This document shows, piece after piece, positions 1 through 8,481 of a DNA stretch of 64,000 nucleotides (positions within the stretch are counted from its first letter, which is position 1; the number at the start of each line of letters is the position of its first letter). The notes under the pieces are model-generated. The model made no database searches and was not told where the DNA came from. It worked only from the letters and a program-made list of their open reading frames with translations. The DNA comes from Bacillus sp. FJAT-22090 (GTDB taxonomy: Bacteria > Bacillota > Bacilli > Bacillales_A > Planococcaceae). The stretch spans positions 35,505-99,504 of the forward strand of contig NZ_VEBK01000015.1 of the NCBI RefSeq assembly GCF_007676755.1, written 5' to 3'. Made by a program: the position numbers and the translations under genes.

Positions 1-29
1 TTAAAATAATATGAAGTAACACAATCTTC

Positions 30-641
30 TTAAAGGTCATCCGCTTTAAATTCTCCCTCATATTCAAATAAAGTACCGATTAAAGGATTCTTAATGAGAA
101 CATGTATAAAAAAAACATCCTTTTCTTCTATATAATATTCCGTTACTTGGACAATCCCTTGGAAAATTCTCAGTAAAGGAATTTCAATTGGTCCCATAAC
201 AAAACGCTGCTTACGGGACTCAATTCGCATATGTCCTTTATCTGAAACAAAGAATACTAATTCAGAATAAAATAGACTCGGCTCTCCTAGGTAATCCTTT
301 ACGACATGATTGTTATAATCCAAGCTCATCAGCGCATTAAAATATCTCTTTTTTTCGGGGAAATAAAAAATTCTTTCCCAATGTACTTGTTTCTCTCCAT
401 TCGGCCCAGTTTGGCTTGTATTAGTAATGCTGAATGGAACATGCTCTCCTGATTCAGGGAATAAAAACTTCCAACGAGTTCCTAGGAAAAATAAGGGGAG
501 CAGCCATTTAGGTCCTACGCTTATTTTCTTCATCATCCCTTTTGCTTTAAAGGGTTTTCCCTCGGAGAGTGTATATCGCTGTTGGAGCATTGGTTGAAGC
601 TGATAAAATTGTTTCCCCATGATCTGCTTATAAATGGACAT
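30..641 (-). CDS. DUF4166 domain protein
   Basis: A 203-residue protein that reads as a DUF4166 family member over its whole length; the function of this family is not established. It has no signal peptide or clear membrane segment, and it is rich in aromatic residues and beta-type segments. The ATG is preceded by an AAGGAG ribosome site 8 bases upstream. It lies 11 bases downstream of a DoxX-like membrane protein gene on the same strand, so the two probably form one operon and may act together at the membrane. DUF4166 genes commonly sit beside DoxX or epimerase-like genes, which supports the call. The family assignment is from memory of the fold pattern, so confidence is moderate. Confidence 0.65.
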   Translation of the reverse strand: MSIYKQIMGKQFYQLQPMLQQRYTLSEGKPFKAKGMMKKISVGPKWLLPLFFLGTRWKFLFPESGEHVPFSITNTSQTGPNGEKQVHWERIFYFPEKKRYFNALMSLDYNNHVVKDYLGEPSLFYSELVFFVSDKGHMRIESRKQRFVMGPIEIPLLRIFQGIVQVTEYYIEEKDVFFIHVLIKNPLIGTLFEYEGEFKADDL

Positions 642-652
642 ACGAAATCTCC

Positions 653-1555
653 TTACCTCTTCCGTTTGCAGCTTCTTGCGGAAGGAATATCTTTACTCGT
701 GAAAAATCCAATAATGGTAAGTACAAATAAAGCGACATTGAATGTTATTGGATTGAATGGATGACCAAGGGATGCTGGTTCTGCAAGTGCAGCAGAAATA
801 GTCAATAAAGGTAAAAGAATCATCTGTAAACCTAATAATCTTCTTTTATTTTTATATAATAACCAAACTAATCCAAAAACCATTTCGGCTATGCCAATCC
901 ACGACACGATATTGGAAGCTTGGCTTGTCGTCATGGAAAATAGATTTTTCGTCATTGCAATTTCTGCAGGATGCATCATAACTAATTTAGGTATTAAACC
1001 TTGATACACCCATATGAAGAAAAATAGAATGGTGATCAGCCAATAGCTGAAAAAACGTGTGTATTGGGAAGATGGTGACTCCCCTTTTTCTAGCCATCTC
1101 TTTAGTACATCAAAGCTTAGGGCAGTCGCCCAACCGATGAGAGGTCTGAAAACAAGGAAATCAAAAAAGCGACCAATGGCTCCAAAGTTAGTTTTATAAT
1201 CGTATTGTGTTAGGAATTTAATAGAATCTGGTTCATTTTTATATTTCCAGTATCCTTTTCCCTCTTGAATGATAGACATTACTTGGTCTGTTCCAAAATG
1301 TAAGGAAGAGGTTCTGGAACCATCCTCCGCGTGGAAAGTACCAATACTTTTTCCCCATCCGGCAATGCTCAAACCAAACCCTATATTCGTTTTATATTCA
1401 AAATGCTGCGGTTCATTTTCTTGTTTCGGTAAATAGGTGATAGACGAAAAACGGAGATCCCATTGTTCATGCTGCTCTGGTCTTTGTGTGGCATCCCATA
1501 ACTTCTCCATTTCTGCACCGATAGATAGCTCCACATAAATTGGCTTACGCTTCAT
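653..1555 (-). CDS. SRPBCC-like plus DoxX-like membrane protein
   Basis: A two-part protein of about 300 residues. The first about 150 residues look like an SRPBCC/polyketide-cyclase lipid-binding fold (strand-rich, with a WD..F opening typical of START-like proteins). The rest carries four hydrophobic helices, roughly residues 170-195, 215-235, 240-262 and 270-290, like the DoxX-like family. The extended reading frame begins at a GTG inside the ribosome site, so I chose the ATG at 1555, which has GAGGTG six bases upstream. It is the first gene of a pair with the DUF4166 gene. The substrate is unknown. A basic Lys/Arg tail ends the protein and probably lies in the cytoplasm. Confidence 0.7.
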   Translation of the reverse strand: MKRKPIYVELSIGAEMEKLWDATQRPEQHEQWDLRFSSITYLPKQENEPQHFEYKTNIGFGLSIAGWGKSIGTFHAEDGSRTSSLHFGTDQVMSIIQEGKGYWKYKNEPDSIKFLTQYDYKTNFGAIGRFFDFLVFRPLIGWATALSFDVLKRWLEKGESPSSQYTRFFSYWLITILFFFIWVYQGLIPKLVMMHPAEIAMTKNLFSMTTSQASNIVSWIGIAEMVFGLVWLLYKNKRRLLGLQMILLPLLTISAALAEPASLGHPFNPITFNVALFVLTIIGFFTSKDIPSARSCKRKR

Positions 1556-1650
1556 TCGAAACACCTCATGTTAAGCTTATCACAAGAGGAAGGGTTTTTG
1601 GCTAGTAGTGAAGAATAGACTAAGAGCACAAGGATTAAGGAGGGATCGTC

Positions 1651-2127
1651 TTGTCTGAGCGTTTTTTTCAGCTGAAAGAGGTCAAAGAACTAGGAGAAAT
1701 AAAGTTAGTTGGGTTTCGAGTGTTATGTCCAGGAGATGAATATGTAAACGAAATACCAAAAGCATCTATAGAATTACAAAAACGGCTGCATGAAATTCAA
1801 CAGGTCATCAATCCTTCTCTTCAAATAGGAGCATTTGTCGTGGATAACTCCACTGAAGAAGAGGATGGATATTGGATTTGTGTAGAAGTAAAAGAGTATG
1901 TAGATATTCCAGAAGGTATGGTCGAGCTAACTGTTCCTCCCCAGAAATATGGAGCTCTTAAACATACGGGATCTAATAATATGATTAGGAATTCGTATAA
2001 TAGCTTACATGAGTGGATAGAAGAAAAAGGCTTAAAAAGATTGAAGGATAAATGGCATTTAGAAATGTATTCTAGTTGGGAAGATCCTAATAATGTGGAT
2101 GTATTGCTACTAGATACGGTTGAATAA
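1651..2127 (+). CDS. GyrI-like effector-binding domain protein
   Basis: A 158-residue stand-alone domain of the GyrI-like/AraC effector-binding type (SOUL-like fold). The features are the opening strand ending LVGFRV, the mid-protein VEV/VPPQKYGALKHTG segment and a final strand in which acidic residues line a ligand cleft. Proteins of this family bind small amphipathic molecules; some protect gyrase and some sense drugs. There is no DNA-binding domain here. The start is TTG with AAGGAGGG eight bases upstream. It leads a run of co-directional small genes (two GNATs, an aminoglycoside nucleotidyltransferase-like gene, a methyltransferase) that looks like an accessory stress or resistance cluster. 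The ligand cannot be inferred. Confidence 0.7.
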   Translation: MSERFFQLKEVKELGEIKLVGFRVLCPGDEYVNEIPKASIELQKRLHEIQQVINPSLQIGAFVVDNSTEEEDGYWICVEVKEYVDIPEGMVELTVPPQKYGALKHTGSNNMIRNSYNSLHEWIEEKGLKRLKDKWHLEMYSSWEDPNNVDVLLLDTVE

Positions 2128-2152
2128 AATACGGCTACGGAGGTTATGATCC

Positions 2153-2590
2153 ATGAATATTCATCAAGCAACTATAAACGACCTTGATTCCCTAACGGAG
2201 CTTTTCGACTTATATAGGCAATTTTATAAACAAGCATCAGATCTGGAAGGTGCCAAGAAATTTGTAGAAGAAAGGTTCATTAAAAAGGAATCCGTAGTTT
2301 TTATCGCCTACGATGGGGGAGAAGCCATTGGGTTCACGCAATTATTTCCATCCTTTTCATCGGTGAGCATGCAAAAATCATGGGTGCTAAATGATTTATA
2401 CGTGAAAGAAACAGCTCGTAGGAAAGGGGTTGCTGAACAATTAATAAAAAAAGCAATCGGTCTTGCGGAAAAAACGAATGCAAAAGGAATCTTACTAGAG
2501 ACAGGAAACGAAAACGTAAATGCTCAAAAACTTTATGAAAAGATTGGTTTTATAAATGACTCCAATTATTATTACTATTACTCTCTATAA
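2153..2590 (+). CDS. GNAT family N-acetyltransferase
   Basis: A 145-residue GNAT protein. The acetyl-CoA pyrophosphate loop reads RRKGVAEQL (about residues 89-97), after the strand LNDLYV, and the C-terminal strand and helix contain NAQKLYEKIGF, the usual motif B. It transfers an acetyl group from acetyl-CoA to an unknown amine. The protein ends in a run of tyrosines. It follows the GyrI-like gene by 25 bases and precedes the aadA-like gene by 31, so co-transcription is likely. A GGAGG sequence stands 12 bases before the ATG. The substrate is not predictable from the sequence. Confidence 0.85.
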   Translation: MNIHQATINDLDSLTELFDLYRQFYKQASDLEGAKKFVEERFIKKESVVFIAYDGGEAIGFTQLFPSFSSVSMQKSWVLNDLYVKETARRKGVAEQLIKKAIGLAEKTNAKGILLETGNENVNAQKLYEKIGFINDSNYYYYYSL

Positions 2591-2621
2591 TGCTAGAGAT
2601 ACAAAAAGGAGAGATTAACTC

Positions 2622-3418
2622 ATGGTATATAATTGGGAAAATTCTTCCGCAGAAGTCAACATGTTTGTTCACCATCTTCTAGATAGTACAAAGGATATTT
2701 TAGATGATAAGTTAATCGGTTTTTATATACATGGTTCATTAGCTATGGGTGGATTTAATCCAAGCAAGAGTGATATAGATATACTAGTTGTCACTACAGA
2801 TTCCCTATCTATGGAAATAAAAAAACGGTTGCTAAAGCTGTTTCTAGAATGTTCAAATAATCCGTTCCCTGCAGAAGTCACGTTTTTAAATGAAGGACAA
2901 CTGAAAGAGTGGAAGTACCCTACACCATTTGATTTTCATTATAGTGAACATTGGAGAAAAAAGTATGAAGAGGGAGCGGCTTTTGTGAGCGATATGCCAA
3001 AAGAAGACCCTGATTTAGCCGCACATATTACTATAGTAAATCATCGAGGGATTTGTTTATGGGGAAGGTCAATTGACAAGGTTTTCCCCGCTGTTCCGAA
3101 ATCCCATTATCTTGCTTCTATTCTATTTGATTATGAAGATTGTCTGAAAAATATCGAGCTAAATCCCGTTTACTGTACGTTAAATTTGGTTCGGGTTTAT
3201 TGTTATTTAAAAGAAGAAAAAATTACCTCCAAACAAGAAGCTGGCAAATGGGGACTAAGCCATCTCCCACAAGCTTTTCACTCGACTCGACCATACAACA
3301 AGTTGTCACAGCTTATGCAAGCAAGGAGCAGAATCCTATTATAGATACGAAACAATTGTTAACGATAAGGGATTATTTGAAAAGAAAAGTGGAAGATTTG
3401 CTGGAGGTGAAAGCTTGA
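2622..3418 (+). pseudogene. aadA-like nucleotidyltransferase, frameshifted
   Basis: This gene encodes an aminoglycoside adenylyltransferase-like protein: an N-terminal nucleotidyltransferase domain with the catalytic GS...DID motif (GSLAMGGFNPSKSDIDIL, about residues 39-56) and a C-terminal DUF4111-type helical domain. The reading frame breaks at 3281-3290, where CTCGA is present twice in tandem. Without one copy, the frame runs on through QAFHST into IQQVVTAYASKEQ and ends at 3418, a normal family C-terminus. With both copies, it ends early at 3344 with an unrelated tail. The N-terminal catalytic domain is intact. The true product may be truncated, or the extra repeat may be recent, reversible or a sequencing error. 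The downstream GNAT start overlaps the restored stop, which supports the longer ancestral frame. Confidence 0.85.
3281..3290 (+). repeat. 5-bp tandem duplication causing frameshift
   Basis: CTCGA is repeated twice head to tail inside the aadA-like gene. Removing one unit restores the full family-length reading frame to 3418. The unit length is not a multiple of three, so gain or loss of a copy would switch the downstream domain on or off. Confidence 0.85.
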
Positions 3419-3864
3419 GCGAATTGGAAATAAAACAAATAGAAAACTTATTAGCAATCGATTTTGCCCATTTAGTAAAAGAAAGTAAAGAAGACGGCTT
3501 TCGTTTTCTAGACAGGCTTGTCGATGAGTATAGGGACGGTATAAATACTTTTCATAAACCAGGAGAAACTTTATATGGTGTCTATAATATAGAAGGACTA
3601 CTTGTGGCCATTGGAGGACTTAATATAAATCCTTTTACGGAAAATCAGAAAATAGGTCGGTTAAGAAGGGTCTACGTCGCTTCTGCTTATCGAAGAAAAG
3701 GAGTGGAAGCGCTTTTATTAAATGAGATTATCTCTAATGCCAGACGACATTTTGATGTATTAGTGTTATATACAGATACTGAAAGTGCGGATAGTTTTTA
3801 CACTTCGTTGGGGTTTAGCAAAGAGGCGAAATATAAAAAGTCTACTCATTATTTATATTTATAG
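3415..3864 (+). CDS. GNAT family N-acetyltransferase
   Basis: A 149-residue GNAT. The acetyl-CoA loop is YRRKGVEALLL (about residues 96-106), preceded by the strand LRRVYVAS and followed by a FYTSLGF motif near the end. The TTG start overlaps the TGA of the restored upstream nucleotidyltransferase frame, with GGAGG six bases upstream. This arrangement suggests translational coupling in the ancestral operon, and the upstream frameshift would now weaken the coupling. The acceptor substrate is unknown. It is followed after nine bases by the methyltransferase gene. Confidence 0.82.
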   Translation: MSELEIKQIENLLAIDFAHLVKESKEDGFRFLDRLVDEYRDGINTFHKPGETLYGVYNIEGLLVAIGGLNINPFTENQKIGRLRRVYVASAYRRKGVEALLLNEIISNARRHFDVLVLYTDTESADSFYTSLGFSKEAKYKKSTHYLYL

Positions 3865-3873
3865 GAGGGCAAG

Positions 3874-4683
3874 ATGGACCAAAAAACAATTAGTCGTGTG
3901 AACCGATCAGGGTGGGATCAATCCGCTTATCAAGCTTGGACAAATCGACATGGGTCACCAAAAGAATATGCTAAAAAGTTAGTTGAGAATCCTACGAATG
4001 CTATAGAACACTATTTGAAGTTCATAGGAGAGGTAAAAGATAAAAAAATCGCCAATTTTTTAGGATCCAAAGGAAATAAGGCGGTATCTTTTGCTTTGTT
4101 AGGAGCAGAAGTGACGGTCGTCGATATTTCGCAAGACAACAAAAAATATGCGATGGAATTGGCAAACGAAGCAAACGTGGATATACAATACATAGTTTCA
4201 GATATTTTAGAAGTTCCAGTGGAGGAGAGCTTAACCGACTTTGATGTTGTCCTTTTAGAATTGGGAGTATTACATTATTTTGTTGATCTACACCCACTAT
4301 TTAAAGTTGTTTATGATTCACTGAAGCCAGGGAGACAATTCATTTTAAGAGATTACCATCCTGTTCTTTCAAAGCTACTGAATGTAGAAGGAAATGAAAT
4401 GAGTGCTAGTGGCAATTATTTTAGCAAAGAAGTAGTGGAAGAAGATGTGGCTTATCATTTTTTACTATCGGAGGAAGAACGGGCCACTTTGAAGAAGGTG
4501 AATATTCGAAGATGGACATTAGGTGAAATTGTTACAGCTATTTCGAATGCAGGATTCCATATTACTTATCTGGAGGAAGAGGCAGGAGTTAGGTGGGCAT
4601 TTCCTGTAAATTCACCTGGAGGAATGGAAAATAAAATACCAGGATTATATACGTTAGTAGCTAAGAAAAAGAAAGAGGGATGA
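3874..4683 (+). CDS. Class I SAM-dependent methyltransferase
   Basis: A 269-residue Rossmann-fold methyltransferase. Motif I is atypical, reading NFLGSKGNKAVSFALLGAEV (about residues 61-80) with GSKGN in place of the usual GxGxG, followed by the acidic end of strand 2 in TVVDIS (about 82-87). Motif IV is FDVVLLELGVLHYF, and a post-IV segment LKPGRQFILRDYHPV follows. It is similar to small-molecule methyltransferases that often sit in resistance or secondary-metabolism clusters. AGGAGG lies seven bases before the ATG. Its 3' end, including the stop and the hairpin after it, is repeated in degenerate form about 950 bases downstream, beyond the HepT/MntA module. Confidence 0.82.
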   Translation: MDQKTISRVNRSGWDQSAYQAWTNRHGSPKEYAKKLVENPTNAIEHYLKFIGEVKDKKIANFLGSKGNKAVSFALLGAEVTVVDISQDNKKYAMELANEANVDIQYIVSDILEVPVEESLTDFDVVLLELGVLHYFVDLHPLFKVVYDSLKPGRQFILRDYHPVLSKLLNVEGNEMSASGNYFSKEVVEEDVAYHFLLSEEERATLKKVNIRRWTLGEIVTAISNAGFHITYLEEEAGVRWAFPVNSPGGMENKIPGLYTLVAKKKKEG

Positions 4684-4698
4684 GTTCTTGCTTCATCC
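4640..4698 (+). repeat. Direct repeat flanking TA module, left copy
   Basis: The last codons of the methyltransferase gene, its stop and the following hairpin form a segment that recurs at 5600-5651. Shared blocks include TTATATACGTTA, GCTAAGAAA, GAGGGATGAG and CTTCATCCC. GGGATGA and TCATCCC form a short hairpin that could act as a terminator for the methyltransferase gene. The repeat brackets the HepT/MntA pair. Confidence 0.7.
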
Positions 4699-4777
4699 CC
4701 TCATTTTCATTATATAAAAACCACTCCATGCGAATACAATGGACGCAATATAAAAGATGCTGCCAATCGTTAGAAAG

Positions 4778-5119
4778 TTAATCAATTTCTTTTAAAAGTT
4801 GCTCTACTTGTTGCCTAAGTGTAGGGATTTTGTTTTGTACTACATCCCAAACAATCCGATAATTAATGGAAAAATAACCATGAATCATCATATCTCTCAT
4901 TCCAGCCATTTTTCTCCACTCAACTTGAGGATTCATTTTTCGGATTTCTAATGGAATGTTTTTGGTCGCTTCTCCGATAACCAAAATGTTCTTAATGACC
5001 GCGTCGGAAACTAAATCATTATCTAAAAAATCGCCATAGGATACTCCTCTAATAAATTTCTCCACTTTAACTGCAGCGGATAAAATATCTTCTAAAAAAA
5101 CTCTAGGCTCCCTCTGCAT
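4778..5119 (-). CDS. hepT: HepT-like RNase toxin (HEPN, DUF86)
   Basis: A 113-residue HEPN-family protein of the HepT/DUF86 type. The catalytic and regulatory motif R-X4-H-X-Y is present as RDMMIHGYF near residue 76; in characterised pairs, the arginine and histidine cut RNA and the tyrosine is the AMPylation target. The extended frame begins at a GTG inside the AAGGGGTG ribosome site, so I chose the ATG at 5119. It overlaps the 3' end of the partner nucleotidyltransferase gene by about 17 bases, the standard antitoxin-first order of type VII systems. The pair is flanked by a duplicated end of the neighbouring methyltransferase gene, a sign of insertion. The toxic activity is inferred from the family. 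Confidence 0.85.
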   Translation of the reverse strand: MQREPRVFLEDILSAAVKVEKFIRGVSYGDFLDNDLVSDAVIKNILVIGEATKNIPLEIRKMNPQVEWRKMAGMRDMMIHGYFSINYRIVWDVVQNKIPTLRQQVEQLLKEID

Positions 5120-5408
5120 ATATTGCACCCCTTAAAATACTCGTTTTTAAAGCGGGTTTAATATCATCTAATATGACTAAATCTACCGGCTTCTGAAAAT
5201 GATCCTCAAGGTTGAATTTTAGATCCATGTAATTATCAAAAGACAAGTCCGTATCATTAAATTCTACTATCACATCAATGTCGCTGGATTCTTTTTGCTC
5301 TTCGCGGCTGTACGAACCGAACAAGCCAATTCGCTTAACACCATATTTCTTTTTCCATATATTAAAGTTTTTTGACAATTCATCAAGGATTTCTTGTTGA
5401 GATAACAT
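5103..5408 (-). CDS. mntA: MntA-like nucleotidyltransferase antitoxin
   Basis: A 101-residue minimal nucleotidyltransferase. The signature GS-X10-D-X-D is present as GSYSREEQKESSDIDVIVEF (about residues 31-50), with a third acidic residue in PVDLVILDD further on. In type VII toxin-antitoxin systems, MntA blocks HepT by transferring AMP groups to a tyrosine of the toxin. It is the first gene of the pair and overlaps hepT, so translation is probably coupled. The start is ATG with a GGCGGTGATG region upstream. Minimal nucleotidyltransferases can also act alone, but the adjacent HEPN partner makes the toxin-antitoxin reading strong. Confidence 0.85.
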   Translation of the reverse strand: MLSQQEILDELSKNFNIWKKKYGVKRIGLFGSYSREEQKESSDIDVIVEFNDTDLSFDNYMDLKFNLEDHFQKPVDLVILDDIKPALKTSILRGAIYAEGA

Positions 5409-5599
5409 ATCATCACCGCCATTACACTATATTGGTTATTTGTTTTCATTATAACATTACTCTTTAAATTTATTCTCTGAAGCAAAGAAAAACCAAAAAA
5501 CGTGATTGCAACTCAACTTAATTTTTATAAAACATATAATTCTTATGTATCTTGTTTAGAGACCATTCTTATCAAACTTTATTTTAAATCAACGACCAG

Positions 5600-5651
5600 C
5601 GTTATATACGTTAATTGCTAAGAAAGAGGGATGAGCTTTTAGCTTCATCCC
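5600..5651 (+). repeat. Direct repeat flanking TA module, right copy
   Basis: A degenerate copy of the methyltransferase 3' end (see 4640-4698), with six fewer bases in the A-rich part. It also forms a hairpin, GGGATGAGC with GCTTCATCCC (one base bulged), that could end transcription coming from the right. No coding frame is attached to it. Confidence 0.7.
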
Positions 5652-5675
5652 TTCAAGAGACAGTCCCTTTTCTAT

Positions 5676-6452
5676 TTATCTTCCTTTAAACACTGGTTTT
5701 CTTTTTTCGCTAAATGCCTGTAAAGCTTCCACGCGATCTTCTGTTGGAATGGTTATTTCATAAGCTTTACGTTCAATATTTAAGCCAGTATTTAAATCTG
5801 CGTTCATCCCGTGTTTGATGGCAAACTTAGCTTGCTGTAAGGCAATCGGTCCATTCGCGAGCATAAGCGCCGCAAAGTTCTCTGTTTCTTCCTTCAACGT
5901 TTCACGAGACGTGACCTTCGTTACTAGTCCGTAAGCTAAAGCCTCTTCTGCTTTTAGTCTTTTAGCAGTTAAGATTAACTCCATTGCTTTTGCTTCTCCA
6001 ATAAGTCTTGGTAGACGTTGTGTGCCGCCAGCTCCTGGAATAATTGCTAGACTTGTTTCGGTTAATCCAAGTTGTATGTCTTCTGCTGCGATTCGGAAAT
6101 CACATGCAAGGGCAAGTTCTGTTCCGCCCCCGAAGGCATATCCATTTATCATGGCAATGGTTGGCTGTGGTAAGTTTTCAATAGCCGAAAAAACCTCGCC
6201 AATTTTATAAATATTACGTTTTACTTGTTGATCGGTTAATGTTTTTCTTTCTTTTAAGTCTGCCCCAACACTAAAAGATTTTTCGCCAGATCCTGTGAAA
6301 ATAACGATTCGAATATCTGGATTAATACGAATGGATTCTGCGATGTCGCCAAGCTCGCGCAACATCTCGTAGTTAAATGCATTTAGCGCATCTGCTCGAT
6401 TTAATATGACATATGCTAGATTTCCATGTTGTTCATAACGAATTGCTCCCAT
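5676..6452 (-). CDS. Enoyl-CoA hydratase/isomerase family protein
   Basis: A crotonase-fold protein of about 258 residues. The oxyanion-hole segments are SVGADLKERK (about residues 61-70) and NGYAFGGGTELALACDF (about 104-120). The catalytic glutamates of hydratases are both placeable, at the second part of GGGTEL and in LGLTETSLAIIPGAGGTQRL (about 126-145). It probably hydrates enoyl-CoA in fatty-acid or branched-chain acyl-CoA breakdown; AU-binding methylglutaconyl-CoA hydratase-like enzymes are a close alternative. The frame extends upstream to 6500, but GGGGGAG stands just before the ATG at 6452 and the extension is not family-like. It stands alone between the TA module and the EAL gene. 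Confidence 0.85.
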   Translation of the reverse strand: MGAIRYEQHGNLAYVILNRADALNAFNYEMLRELGDIAESIRINPDIRIVIFTGSGEKSFSVGADLKERKTLTDQQVKRNIYKIGEVFSAIENLPQPTIAMINGYAFGGGTELALACDFRIAAEDIQLGLTETSLAIIPGAGGTQRLPRLIGEAKAMELILTAKRLKAEEALAYGLVTKVTSRETLKEETENFAALMLANGPIALQQAKFAIKHGMNADLNTGLNIERKAYEITIPTEDRVEALQAFSEKRKPVFKGR

Positions 6453-6725
6453 TTTTTCTCCCCCTACATGTAGTAATATTCCCCATACAAAACATAACAT
6501 TTTACTAGTAGTCTGTCATCTATCGTTCTTATTAATTACCTCGCTTACTTTTACTGTCTTTTAGAGCAAGAAAAAGTGTAAGATGAAGCAGAGTATATGC
6601 GCAATTATGTCTTTAGACACGTCTTTTAACGTATAATCTGCAGAAATATGTTAAATTTGATCGATTTTATTTTTCCAATTTGGTACAATTATGTTATTGA
6701 AAATTTAAGGATTTGGGGTATTCAC

Positions 6726-7955
6726 TTGGATATATTTGTTGCGAGACAACCAATATTCGGTAAAAATGAACAGATTTTTGCATATGAATTATTGTATAGA
6801 AATAGTCAGCAAAACTCTATGCCAACCATAGATGGTGATGCTGCTACGTTAGATGTATTGACGCATTCTTTTTTAACAATAGGCATTAATGAACTAGCAG
6901 GTGAGAAATTATGTTTTATTAATTTTACGGAAAACTTATTGGAAAAAGAAGTAGTTTCTAAATTTCCAGCAGATCGAATTGTTGTCGAAATTTTAGAGGA
7001 TATTCCTATTACAGCATCATTGCTTCAGAAATTACGAGAGATTAAGAGACTTGGTTTTTTAATTGCCTTAGATGATTTTGTTCTGCAAGAAAACGTTACT
7101 CTATATAGTGAGTTATTTTCTTTAGTTAACTTTATTAAAGTGGATTTCCTCTCCAGTACATTGGCAGAACGACAAGCAATCGAACGAATTGTTAAAGCAA
7201 ATTATCCTAATATTGTATTGTTGGCGGAAAAAGTGGAGACACGAGAACAGTTTTACGAAGCAAGAGCTGTCGGTTATGAGCTTTTCCAAGGATACTTTTT
7301 TGCTAAACCGGAAATTATTAAAGGAACAGAAATACCAGCCAATTTAGCTCAGTATTTTCGAATTATTAGTTTGCTACGGGATGAAACTGTTTCAGTTGAG
7401 GAGATTTCCTATGAAATCGAGCGAGATGTTTCTCTTTCCTTTAAAGTATTAAAGATGATTAATTCACCTGCTGTTCGTACAAAATCTAAGGTTCGTTCGA
7501 TAAAACAGGGCGTTTTAATGCTTGGATTAGAGGAATTGAGTCATTGGTTATATGTGTTATTGCTAAGAGAGTCGAAAACGAATCATCTTGGAGATGGAAT
7601 TGCCCTAATTGAAGCATCCTTATTTCGAGCGAAGCTTTGTGAGTTGCTCGCAAGACGAAAGTTTTTACAAAATGCCTCCGAGTACTTTTTAATAGGAATG
7701 TTTTCTTTAATAGATACCTTATTGCATCGACCGATGATTCACTTACTACAAGATTTACCACTTTCAGATGAAGTTGCGGCAACACTTTCTGGAAGCAAGA
7801 CCGAAATGTCTCCTTTTTTAGAGCTTACTATCGCTTGTGATGAAGTTCGGTGGGATGACATGAATTCTAAAGCAGCCGAACTTACTATTGATCATGAAAC
7901 GTTAAACGGGCTGTACCTAGAAGCCCGTCGTTGGGCAACTGAAATACTAGACTAA
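6726..7955 (+). CDS. EAL-HDOD domain signalling protein
   Basis: A protein of about 409 residues that joins an EAL-type domain (about 1-200) to an HDOD domain (about 205-400), like B. subtilis YuxH. It opens with DIFVARQPIF and contains YELLYR in place of EAL, EILE, LDDF, a lone KVDFL, AEKVE and GYELFQGYFFAKP. Several metal-binding positions of active c-di-GMP phosphodiesterases are altered, so it may bind rather than cut the nucleotide. The open frame begins earlier, but family proteins begin at this point, and the TTG at 6726 has a GGGGT box seven bases upstream. A strong terminator follows at 7954. Confidence 0.82.
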   Translation: MDIFVARQPIFGKNEQIFAYELLYRNSQQNSMPTIDGDAATLDVLTHSFLTIGINELAGEKLCFINFTENLLEKEVVSKFPADRIVVEILEDIPITASLLQKLREIKRLGFLIALDDFVLQENVTLYSELFSLVNFIKVDFLSSTLAERQAIERIVKANYPNIVLLAEKVETREQFYEARAVGYELFQGYFFAKPEIIKGTEIPANLAQYFRIISLLRDETVSVEEISYEIERDVSLSFKVLKMINSPAVRTKSKVRSIKQGVLMLGLEELSHWLYVLLLRESKTNHLGDGIALIEASLFRAKLCELLARRKFLQNASEYFLIGMFSLIDTLLHRPMIHLLQDLPLSDEVAATLSGSKTEMSPFLELTIACDEVRWDDMNSKAAELTIDHETLNGLYLEARRWATEILD

Positions 7956-7988
7956 CTACCATTTCTTTTGAAGTGGTAGTTTTTTTTT
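7954..7988 (+). terminator. Rho-independent terminator of EAL-HDOD gene
   Basis: AACTACCA and TGGTAGTT form a stem right at the stop codon of the EAL-HDOD gene, followed by a run of nine T. Confidence 0.85.
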
Positions 7989-8115
7989 GCCCACTTAAAG
8001 AAGGTTTGTATAAATTAACAGTATTGGATTCAATATATTGTTTCTAACTTATTGCTTTTTCTTTAAAAAGTTGTACAATAAATAGAACAGATGTTCTTGA
8101 AAAGGAGAATGCGAT

Positions 8116-8481
8116 ATGCCGTTAATATCGGAAGAGGCCATCCCGTATTTAGAAAACATGATTTATCTCCCAATGGTATTAACTATTTTAGAGAAGGATC
8201 GAATGATATTTGAACAGAGCCCTTTTAAATTAAAACGGCCATATATAGCTATGGTAGAAGGGGCAGCAAAGCAGGTTCAGAAAGAATTGAAAAAGACCCA
8301 TATTTATATGAAAAGACATACGATGAAAGTTCTTCGCGGAGAAGGAGATGATATGTTCACTGAATATGTATTTTTTCATGGTGGCTATGAAGAACACCGT
8401 CGTTATTTAAATGTCCGACTCCGCAATCGCGTGGAAGAACTACTCACGATGTATTTGGCCCTTGCAGAAAATTTACATTAA
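8116..8481 (+). CDS. YhjD-like small protein
   Basis: A 121-residue protein that resembles B. subtilis YhjD in length and character: mostly helical, rich in charged residues, with a conserved-looking middle of KKTHIYMKRHTMKVLRG and an FFHGGYEEHRRY segment. Its function is unknown. It has no membrane segment or signal peptide. GGAGAATGCGAT precedes the ATG. The gene converges on comK, and the two stop codons overlap by two bases at 8478-8481, so there is no room for a terminator between them. The YhjD assignment is from recall of the family, and neighbouring yhj genes near comK in B. subtilis support it weakly. Confidence 0.6.
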   Translation: MPLISEEAIPYLENMIYLPMVLTILEKDRMIFEQSPFKLKRPYIAMVEGAAKQVQKELKKTHIYMKRHTMKVLRGEGDDMFTEYVFFHGGYEEHRRYLNVRLRNRVEELLTMYLALAENLH

